The position numbers were made by a program, and so were the translations under genes. Shown here one piece after another: positions 42,911 through 64,000 of a stretch of DNA of 64,000 nucleotides; position 1 is the first letter of the stretch, and each line of letters opens with the position of its first letter. The notes under the pieces are model-generated. The model was not told the origin of the DNA and searched no databases. It saw only the letters and a list, made by a program, of their open reading frames with translations. Location: contig NC_134957.1 of assembly GCF_965638725.1 (NCBI RefSeq), positions 21,724,101-21,788,100 of the forward strand, written 5' to 3'. This stretch comes from Aptenodytes patagonicus. Lineage: Eukaryota > Chordata > Aves > Sphenisciformes > Spheniscidae.

Positions 42911-45052
42911 CTGTAGGAGGATAAAAATCAAGATTATTAACCCTGAAATCAAAGAAACCTTCTGATAGAGGGCTATTTGTATTGTTTTCAGATTAGATTT
43001 CTTGTATGAGAACATGACATCTCATTCATCTTCTAGTAAAGCAAGTGGAATATATTAATAGTGAATATTTAAATACTTCAGTTTTCTATTTCAAAATATC
43101 TAGCTTTAGAACAAAGCATCTTTGTTAAGTAAAACCTCATCACCATAGTGTTATTTTCGTCTATAAATTCTTCTGCTAAGACCTCTACCTGTAGAGCTTT
43201 GAAATCCCAAGTAAAATAGAGAACACTTGTGTTTCTACTACATTTTAAAATCAAGCAATAGACCGACACAGAAATTTGTGTAACAACTCAAAATATGAAC
43301 CAACACAACTTTCATCTCTATCACAGTACTATTCACTTATATAAAAAGCTCCTATTCAAACAAGTAAAGCCCTTGTGAAACTTAATAGCTTGCAAGTTTA
43401 CAGCTATAGTCACAAGAGTGGTGAAAAAAAGGACGACTTACATATGCCCAGACAGCAGTAAAAACTGCGGCTCCACCAAGGAGTACCAGGTTTCCATATT
43501 TATCATGGAAGTTAGGCTCATACTTGCGATGAGCTTGTCTTACTGCAGTATGCTGAATGCCACGAGCTAATAAATGTTAAAGAGAATTAGAAGTACAGAA
43601 ATCAACTAAAATACACATTCAAACCATCCACAATTGTCACCTCCCACCAACAGAGAGGCAAGCGTAAGCATTAAAAGACTTTAAGAGAAGCTGAAAAAAA
43701 TTAATCTTTTGGACTTAGAGCTTTGGAATGATTCCAAAACATAGGATATACAGAAAGCCTTGCATTTTGTTTCAGCTCTCCCAATTTCTCTCTAGAAAGT
43801 TATTCCTGAAGTCTAATTCCAGTAAGAAAATCGTCCAAGTTACCTTTTCCATTAATATATCTTCTCTGGGTCCTCAGTGTGGAAGTTCAAGTACACTTTT
43901 AAGTATTACTATTTCTCTAATAAAATATTTTGGTTAGTACTTAAAAGTTTCAGATTTCTATATGTAAATATCTATATTGCCAGTATGTGTACCTAATATA
44001 AGCATTTTCAGGGTGAAGCTCACCATCGAATTAAGGGGTTGAAGATAGTGGGTATGAGTAACACCTTTCTCATTCCTTCAAGATTTTTGAAGGGAGGGGA
44101 GGGAGATGAAGAAGGAAGTGGAAATAACTGTGGGCCTTCGCACGAGGTAAATAACAGAGAACAAAATACGGGAGGATATCTTCACATGTATGATGTATAT
44201 TATAAATGTATGCTATAAAAGGTATTTATTGAGGAGAAGACAGAGCGAAGAATCAAACCACCAGCTTCAAAACACAGAGATTGCTTAGTAGTTGTGTACA
44301 AAGCATTTGATGAGACAGTGATATGTGCATAAAGACAGACATTACAAAATATAATCTTTTAGTTTTAGGTCAATGGCTCACATTTACCCAAACACGACTA
44401 GAGAAGATGATGGCAATACCCATAATGCTACTACATCCCTAGCATGCTCTGTGAGGCTGCACAAGTTTTTCTTTAAACGGAAAAAAGAAGCTTGAACATC
44501 TACCGAAACACTGCTAAGCACGTTTATTTTAGGTGCACGCACCTCGGGCTAGGCACATCATGAACCAGGACCGGATTTGAGAGGACCGGGTTAAGCACTA
44601 GGGAGTCTGTCACCGAAGAGGTAACTTTACCCTTGAGTTTAAGGACTGGTCATTGCCTACACCTTGCCACTTCAGGTTACAAAACCTGGATGTGCCTTTG
44701 GTTACTATCAAGGAGAAAAAGCACCGAGGAAGGGAAGCCAAGGTCAGCTCAAGTAAAAGCAACTAGGAGGTAAAAGAGGCAGAAAAAAGAAAAAGAAAAA
44801 AAAGGCGGCAGAGGAAGGACGACGAGACAGCCGCCCGCAGCCCCTCAGCTGCCCTCACGACCCTCCCCCGCGGGCGAAGCGAGCCGAGGGACTGTTCAGG
44901 GACAAGTCCTCACAGGGAAGGCGAGAAACCAGGGGGAGACCCCCTGACGAAACCGCCTGCTCCCGCGAAACACCCCCAGCACATCTACACTCCAGAGAGC
45001 CTCTTCCTTGCTTACCGGTGAGGTTCAGAGCAGTCCTAGCCACAGGGAACAT
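42836..45052 (-). CDS. COX7B: Cytochrome c oxidase subunit 7B, mitochondrial (three coding exons)
   Basis: COX7B is a small nuclear-encoded membrane subunit of mitochondrial complex IV. Coding exons in transcript order are 45052-45016, 43566-43442 and 42910-42836; their phases (37, 125 and 75 bases) join into 78 codons plus stop, against 80 residues in human. The protein starts MFPVARTALNLTARGIQHTA, a basic mitochondrial presequence, then FHDKYGNLVLLGGAAVFTAV (one membrane helix) and ends GIEWGLSPVGRITPKEWRE. The FHDKYGN, GIEW and SPVGR-TPKEW blocks are diagnostic for the family. It follows ATP7A in the same orientation and is divergent from MAGT1, as in human. No defects seen. Confidence 0.96.
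43442..43566 (-). CDS. COX7B: COX7B middle exon
   Basis: Acceptor TTTATTAG, donor GTAAGT. Encodes RGIQHTAVRQAHRKYEPNFH, DKYGNLVLLGGAAVFTAVWA and Y: the presequence cleavage region and the membrane helix. Confidence 0.95.
43567..45015 (-). other. COX7B intron 1
   Basis: AT-rich on the left, becoming CpG-rich above about 44,800 as it enters the shared promoter island. No repeat or RNA gene seen. The intron before the last exon (42911-43441) likewise holds nothing recognisable. Confidence 0.5.
45016..45052 (-). CDS. COX7B: COX7B first coding exon
   Basis: ATG at 45052-45050 opens MFPVARTALNLT plus one base, then a GTAAGC donor. Matches the human start MFPLVKSALN in length and style. Confidence 0.93.
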
Positions 45053-45059
45053 GCTGACA

Positions 45060-45150
45060 AGCGGAGTACAACCCTACCGCCGGCGGGACGCCGCTACCCT
45101 TGGCGAGCGGTGAAAAACAAAATGGTCGCGCCGGAAGTCGCCGATGCGCC
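45060..45150 (-). promoter_or_regulatory. COX7B promoter with YY1-like and GABP/NRF-2 sites
   Basis: About 70-85 bases upstream of the COX7B ATG lie an AAAATGGTCGC YY1-like motif (45119-45129) and a perfect CCGGAAGT ETS site (45131-45138). YY1 and GABP (NRF-2) sites are established features of nuclear genes for cytochrome oxidase subunits. No TATA box. Confidence 0.65.
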
Positions 45151-45385
45151 GCGCTACTGAGCGGAGCCCTGTGGGTAATGTAGCCGCGCAGTGGCGGCGG
45201 AAAGGTTCCTCCTCGCTACCGCTGAGCGAGAGCTGGGGAAGCTCCGCAGCCGGGAGAAAGAGGCAGGGGCTCCTCTCCAATGTACAGGCTCCGAACCCTC
45301 TCCGCGACACGGTGGGGAAGGCGGGAGGCGGGCGCGGCCGTAGTGAAAGCGGTAAGAACCTCCCGGCGGCGCATCCATTCGCAGT

Positions 45386-45501
45386 GTCAGGATGGCCGAG
45401 TGGTCTAAGGCGCCAGACTCAAGGCGTTCCGCGCCTTCCCGAGGCGGGCTGGGTATTCTGGTCTCCGTATGGAGGCGTGGGTTCGAATCCCACTTCTGAC
45501 A
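45386..45501 (+). tRNA. tRNA-Leu(CAA) with a 32-bp intron
   Basis: A complete class II tRNA. The acceptor stem is GTCAGGA (45386-45392) with TTCTGAC (45494-45500) and discriminator A (45501). Box A is TGGCCGAGTGG (45393-45403) and box B is GGTTCGAATCC (45480-45490). The anticodon CAA is at 45420-45422, read as Leu. The anticodon stem CCAGA/TCTGG is interrupted by an intron at 45424-45455, one base after the anticodon, as known for eukaryotic tRNA-Leu(CAA) genes. A long variable arm (45462-45476) and a T arm (45477-45493) complete the cloverleaf. The mature length would be 84 nt before CCA addition. It lies between the divergent COX7B and MAGT1 genes. Confidence 0.96.
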
Positions 45502-45505
45502 CCAC

Positions 45506-45510
45506 TTTTT
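45506..45510 (+). terminator. Pol III terminator of the tRNA gene
   Basis: A run of five T, five bases after the mature tRNA 3' end, the standard RNA polymerase III stop. Confidence 0.85.
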
Positions 45511-46150
45511 CTCTCCCCCTCCCCGCCGTAAATTTAAATTCATGAAGGGGCCGAAGAGCCAGGCGAGGTTTTAGGGCAAACAGAAATTGCAGCGAGGCCC
45601 GCGGCGCCAGAAATACTTTCTATCGCGTCCGCGAATAGAGAAATAAAAATCGAAGCACGAGTAAAACCACGGTTTTCTGTGGCCACTACGCTCGAGAGCC
45701 CGTAAGCCGTTACACACCGGCTGAGGATTTCCCGAATGCCTTTACGATTTTAACAATCTTTTTATTGCGACCCAGCAATATACGCGCGGGTATAAAATTA
45801 AGCAAGCGTACGCCTTGGGGGAGCTATCGATTAAGTTCCTTGGAGTTTTATTCTAGATTGCCTTTTCGGTTTCTTGGGGCTTACCGACGTGAGGCCTGGC
45901 CTCCCGCCGCGGTGCCGCCCCCCGGGACCCCGAGCACGCTGCGGCTGTGCAGCAGTTTGAGGTGCTTAAAGAGCCGCAGGCGCTGAGCAAAGCCCGGGTG
46001 TACCCTCAAGGTGAGGGGCTGCTGCAGCAGGGCAGCCACGGCACCCTCCCGAAGGCGGCCAGCGAGGAGACCCCGGCTGCCGCCGCCGCCGCCTCCCGGG
46101 GGTCCCGGCCCGCCTCCGCGCGGCACGGCCCGCCCTCCCTCAGGGCTCCG

Positions 46151-46315
46151 CCAATCGAACGGCTCCAGCTTGCCTCGCTCCTATGGGCTAGCGGCAGCCC
46201 GGGCTGGAGACAGATTCAACGAATCGGAGGCCGGCGGCGAGTCGCGGGCCGGCGCCGCCGCCAATAGGAAGTGCCCGGGCGGGGCCGCGCTGCCAGGGGG
46301 TCGGCGCCCACCAAT
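46151..46315 (+). promoter_or_regulatory. MAGT1 promoter with three CCAAT boxes
   Basis: CCAAT on the plus strand at 46151-46155, 46261-46265 and 46311-46315, within a TATA-less CpG island just upstream of the MAGT1 start codons. Multiple CCAAT boxes suggest NF-Y control. The third overlaps the upstream in-frame ATG, so if it is a promoter element the downstream ATG is more likely to be used. Confidence 0.55.
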
Positions 46316-46343
46316 GGGCGCGAGGCGGCGGAGCGGGGCGGCC

Positions 46344-59064
<12,721 letters not shown>

Positions 59065-60575
59065 AGGATTCTGGAATCTGTAACATCAGAAAGGTGGCGA
59101 CTCTGAAATTGCGTGTAATGGAATGGAAGAGCTAAATATGTATGGTTCGTGCTACCTCTCTTTACACTGAATGAGATAATTAAACACTGAACCAAAGATG
59201 ACATGCAGTGCCTTAAATATAACAAGCAATTTGCCCTGAAGGACACAGAGTATTAAGATGCAATCTCTTTTTCATAAGCTTTACATCTTCTTAAACAGCT
59301 CTACTTCTAGTGAAATTCAGAACTTAATGCTTAGAACCACATTTCTGTAGACTAACTAGAAACAGTACTTTAAATTCAGTTGGATAATCTGTTTCCCGTA
59401 TGTTTCTTTTTCCCTGAAATATTTATCACTTTATTTCCTGTTGGTGCATAGCAGGTGACAATAACTTCTCTGTCATGCCTTTTCATGGTTGAGAAAATAT
59501 CTCCGTGTACCTGGAAATCTTTCCTTCAGCCTTTGTGCAACCCTTGGACCATACTCCAAATTCCAGTGTGGAATGTGCATATCCTTGAGCTGTATCTCAT
59601 TTTTGAGAAGAGTACTTAACTGCTGTATGATGCAAGAGGTTATTTCACAGGTGAAGGGAGAATTTTCAACAGGTAGAACTGAGTTATTAATTGAATTATT
59701 AATTAAAAACTTTCTTTGCCAAATGCTGAAACTGCAACATTTAAGTTGTAAACATAGGCTCAGAGCCGAAAAAAAATATTCTTATACTGATCAACACTCA
59801 CACTCTCAAAAATACAAGCCAAAACTACAAAGGTAACTAGCTATCTGTAGCATGAATTAAAGGTTGCTAACTGGCTTTCAAGTTACTGCTCAGAGCCTTG
59901 ACAAACCAACAGGTAGCAGATTTTTGGTCACCATGTTAGTTCTTGCATTCTCCATTTATTTTCTCCAAGTTTTTATCCTTGGGGAGGATACGGGAGTGGG
60001 CAGAGCTATCTAATCCCAGGATAAATATTGTTACCCCAGGAAAGATTTGTTAGCCTTACAATTGAATGCCTGTGCTTTTTGCTCTCTCCTTTTGTTCTCT
60101 CAATCTCACAAAAGATACTTTGCCTTAAGGATTCTTGAGTGGAAGACATTGTGCCTCAGCCCAAACTGTTGCGTAGTTCAACACCTGTACTACAGGAAAT
60201 CTTGGCAGCCTGATTAAGTAATACTTCATTCTGTAGGCTGTGGTGGCCTTGGAGGTTACTGGTCAGAGAAAATATGATGAGACTTTTGTCTCCTGCTTCT
60301 GCCTCTCCCCTGTCTCAAGGGGTTACAGAATTTCGATGCTTTAGATTTGAATCTTGGACTATATAATTCAAAGTAGAATGTTATTCTTATGCAATTTTGC
60401 TAAATTAACACACATCTCAAGTGCCTTAACTTCACTAATTTAGTTGTTTGATGTTTCAACTTGTTGAGATGCATTTTTCTATGCCATACAGAATGACAAG
60501 CCTTAGTGGAATGGATAAATTGTGTGCCTGACTGGATTTTGGACAAGTTTCAATAAAATTTTTTAGTCTAATCCA
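59065..60575 (+). other. MAGT1: MAGT1 3' UTR (inferred)
   Basis: About 1.5 kb from the stop codon to just past AATAAA at 60552-60557. No repeats seen. ORFs inside (up to 115 codons) have no motif. A second AATAAA at 60977-60982 with a following GT-rich stretch could give a longer form. Confidence 0.55.
60552..60557 (+). promoter_or_regulatory. MAGT1 polyadenylation signal (AATAAA)
   Basis: AATAAA followed about 30-40 bases later by TGTGTCTTTT, a GU/U-rich downstream element. Confidence 0.6.
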
Positions 60576-63500
60576 TGCTCCTGTGTCTTTTGAACTTCAA
60601 CATAAAGCAAAACAAACAAACCTCTTTTCTTCCACTGTTGCTTCAATGTGTTAATAAAAATGTCTGTATATAGTAAATAACCTGAGTATGGCTGAGAAGA
60701 CTGGAGTAGTAGCATATATGTGTTTATGTGGGAAATTACAGCCCAAAATACCAATACTAGAGATCTTCTCATGTAGCCAACTAATAGCATAAAGATTGCA
60801 TGGTTTTTACTTGTCTTTGAGACAGTTGTCCTGAGGTGAAAATCTTGGAGTCCTAGACAGATCCACTAATAGCTTTTCTGGAGGTGGAATCTAGTTAGCG
60901 CTATAGACTTGCCTGGAACAACTCTGGACTGCTGTACCTGTTGCTTATTTTCCTGCCCTGTTGGTACCATGCTTCCAATAAACTTTCAGGTTGGTTGTAC
61001 TTCAGTCATCAGCAGTGCAGGTGAAGGTGGCTTACAATCTCATTCTAAAGAAGAAATGTTTTTTCTTTAACTTTCAGACTTGTTTCTAATTTTTCTGACA
61101 TGGTGCATATTTTATTCTCTCTCTCTAAAAAGCATCTAATTGTATATTAACTAACTTTAAACAGTTGCACATCACGCTGGTGGATGGTGGAGACGTTGGC
61201 CTTCCACTTAAGGTGGTATAGTTGTTGAGAGTTTGGGATTTTCCTCTTTTTCCATGCTGACATGTGAAATGAAAATAATGCTTACTTTTCCCAACAGTTT
61301 TTCTGCTCTCTAGGCTGAAACTGAAGCACGTGCAGGAGGGAACAAGTGTGATAGTGGAGCAAAAGAAGATCGAGTGCTTGCAAGGAACTGTAGCAGATTT
61401 AGAGAGCGTGCAATTCTAGAAAGATTTGACTTGTGCGGCAGTTGAGAGGTAATGGCCAGCTATAATTGGTACCCAAAGTGATTCTTCTGGACCATTGGCA
61501 TGTGCATCTCACTAACTAGTTAGTATAATACAGTTCTGGAGCAGTAGAACAAATGTGGAAGAGGCAATGCATTTGAGAACTGGTATGCTAAAACTGGGAG
61601 TTTGAGGCCATCTCCTTTAGAAAGTGAGTCATTGGACAGCTCAGAAGTACCGTAAAAGCTTACCTTTAGAGACACTTATTATAACAAAAGGAGGAAATGG
61701 TATATTCTGTAGCTGAAAATGGACTGTGTGGTTTCGTTAACGTGGCTGGCCTCAAAGATTGCTGCTTTTTCTGCTTTTGAGAAGGGGCTGTGGTGTATTT
61801 AAAAATTGTTTTTTAATAATAGCTAGAAATAATTTAGGGAGGTCTCTGATGAGCTAAGCCCAAGGCAAGATAGTAAATCTAATTGGATTAATCTAGGTAA
61901 TGGTTTGTGTTATCTACAATTTACTGGAAGCTCCTGTCTTCAAACCGTTTTAGTGTTCAGCACAGAACGTGCTTCTTAATGGTGGTGCCTAGTAGTCGTT
62001 CCTGCAGTTAAGACTTCAACAGAGGAGCTTCATAAGTGCATACTCTTCAGGGGCAGAACTGCTTAGTCCTCCCACAAGATGGAAAATGTGCTCAGCTCTG
62101 CATCTGCTGTGTATGGCTTGGTGCTTGTGCAAATAACCTTAATTAATCCCATGGCTGGTGATGTCCGTGTGGCTGAGGGTACATATGCAATCACATGATT
62201 AAGATACACATTCAGACATGAGGGTAAGAACAAGTTAAACCTTTTGGCAGGCAATGGGATAGCCATCAGTCGCTGGGGAATATGATGCGATCATGGCTGC
62301 CTAAAGACTTTAGGAGAAAAATGTAGATCTTTTATGGTCACAACAATTGGACATCTAACTAAATGTACAGCAAGGCTTATTCTGAGCCTTGTTAAAAAAG
62401 TGTAAAAGTAAGCATAACAGTAATTTTTGATTCCCAGTCTGTATTCCTGACAAATCAAAGTAGAAGTTCTAGAAGTACTGAAGAAAGGCAGTCGCTTAAC
62501 TTTCTAAACATCTGGAACATCCAAAGAAAGTCAGGTGACTGAATTGCATATGCTTGTTTGGATATGCTGCCCATGACATCAGATTATGCTAGATCGTGGC
62601 ATCTTGTAGCCAGGCTTTGTCAGGAGAAAAGAATGGTCTGTAGTATTCCTTTATGGTTTATTAGCAATGGTTTCTGATAGTGTGTTTTAAAAACTATCCA
62701 GTCTATAACAGAAAATCACTTATGCTGAAATCAGATTTTTTAAGAAGTTAAAATTTCAAAGTGTTTTCATCTGCTATAAGAAATTAATTCTCGCAAAGGA
62801 TTTGGAAAAGTACTGGCACTTTGTTTCTGCATTGGACCTTGATGTTTACTGCTTTCTCACGCTGAAAAGGTTTAATTATCAAATACGAACCGCTACTCAA
62901 CTGATTCCACACCACCACTTTGAACTTTATTAAGGGGAATAGAATAACAGCACAACAAAGAACAACCCAGGCTCTTGAGTAAGCAGTCATCTATTTTCAG
63001 TTTTTATTATCCTTCTTCTCTGACAAATAGAGAATAAGTTTCATTGCACATAATCTATTCCATTTAAAAGCTCAGATCTTGACCATTCCTATGAAATGAA
63101 TTTAAGCATAGTGTTTTATTGTTCTGGATTAATTGTGCTACTTCTATCACAGATAATAATCTGAAAAAGTTGTATATGTAGTTTGTATTTCTAGGTCAGG
63201 AGCACATAAAGTTATTAAAATATTCTCTTGTCAATTGATAACTATACATGTCTTTCAGCCATTTTTCTTAAAAGTAGGCTAATGTCTACTTAAGAAAACT
63301 AATTACTATCATTATGAAAAAAAAATAATCAGTGTGATGAGACTCTACAGTGGCCCTTGGTTTGTCCTGCAAACTAAGCTCTGAATCCTCATTCTTGCAG
63401 GTATGGTGGAGCAGCCAGCAGTGTCTATTAGTAGAGCGCTGGGGGAAGGAAGGGGTCCTGTGTGCTGGGGCAACTTAACCATAGGTATGTTAGATGTGCA

Positions 63501-64000
63501 AAACGTTTCTCTACAGATGCACACAGTGTCTGTCCATACGCAGATTTCAGTGTGCTTCTACAATCTGGTTTTTGACAACCTCATGATAGTATCAGGTTTT
63601 GTCTTCTGGAGTAATTGCTGGGAGATGGAAATATTTCCACTCTTACTTTATCTTGACCTTTTCTCACAATAGCATTGCTTTTTCATGTGCAACTTTAGAT
63701 TAAGTTATGAATTGGCAATTAAATTTGTTTTTTTTAAACTGCTTTCAAATACCTTCTTCCAACTCCCAAGGAAATAGTAAAAGAAAAAAATACTACAGAG
63801 TAAAAGGAATAAATACATCTATGTAGTTACTCTAAATCAGTAGGATATTAGTCCATAAAGCAGACTAAATCCCTCAAAGAGGAAAATAAATGTTTTGTGT
63901 TCTTATTTTAATCACACAATTGGAATACTAATGCAGAGCTAAGAATGCTTCTGGTTTAATTCATCTGTCTGGTGGCAAAAAAAATAGAATGGCTTTTTGC
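60576..64000. other. Spacer right of MAGT1
   Basis: AT-rich sequence with no confirmed gene. One stretch at 61314-61445 has an acceptor-like start and open frames but no donor or homology that I recognise. By human synteny ATRX should lie further right. Confidence 0.5.

Noticed and set aside
45789-45797. TATA-like GTATAAAAT between the tRNA gene and MAGT1
   Set aside because: No exon, RNA gene or Pol III element can be tied to it; MAGT1 looks like a TATA-less CpG-island gene.

Overview
This is vertebrate nuclear DNA, almost certainly from a bird of the Neoaves. Four CR1 LINE insertions (one of them nested in an older CR1) and a solo LTR of an ERV-L-like family common in neoavian genomes support this. 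The gene block PGK1 - ATP7A - COX7B - MAGT1 matches the order on human Xq21.1; in birds this block is known to be autosomal (chicken chromosome 4, or 4A in many birds). No operons, CRISPR arrays or prokaryotic features are present.

Layout: (1) 1-600 is a CpG island holding the first coding exon of PGK1 on the minus strand and its promoter, with a hypoxia-response-like motif. (2) 600-9,480 is a gene-poor spacer with a CR1 inserted in a short minisatellite (1.2-2.2 kb) and a CR1 nested in an older CR1 (8.6-9.0 kb). (3) 9.5-41.6 kb is the complete coding part of ATP7A on the minus strand. It has 22 coding exons whose lengths and phases join into one open frame of 1,498 codons plus stop, with a probable 3.7-kb 3' UTR and a 9.4-kb first intron running back to a CpG island at about 41-42 kb. 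(4) 42.7-45.1 kb is COX7B, minus strand, three coding exons, 78 codons. (5) 45.39-45.50 kb is an intron-containing tRNA-Leu(CAA) gene lying between the divergent COX7B and MAGT1 promoters. (6) 46.3-60.6 kb is MAGT1 on the plus strand, ten coding exons, 328 codons (338 from an upstream in-frame ATG). (7) 60.6-64 kb is spacer; by synteny ATRX would come next.

The genes are housekeeping genes with CpG-island promoters: glycolysis (PGK1), copper export and loading of cuproenzymes in the Golgi (ATP7A), cytochrome c oxidase assembly and activity (COX7B), and thiol-dependent N-glycosylation in the ER with a proposed link to Mg2+ transport (MAGT1). ATP7A and COX7B both bear on copper or copper-enzyme biology, but nothing in the sequence proves coregulation.

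I found no clearly undescribed system. The observations most worth checking are regulatory: the PGK1 hypoxia element, the perfect TFEB-type palindrome at the ATP7A promoter, a five-codon upstream ORF before the ATP7A start, and the Pol III tRNA gene embedded in a divergent Pol II promoter region. All exon limits were read by eye from splice sites and reading frame and checked by phase arithmetic; transcript ends are inferred.
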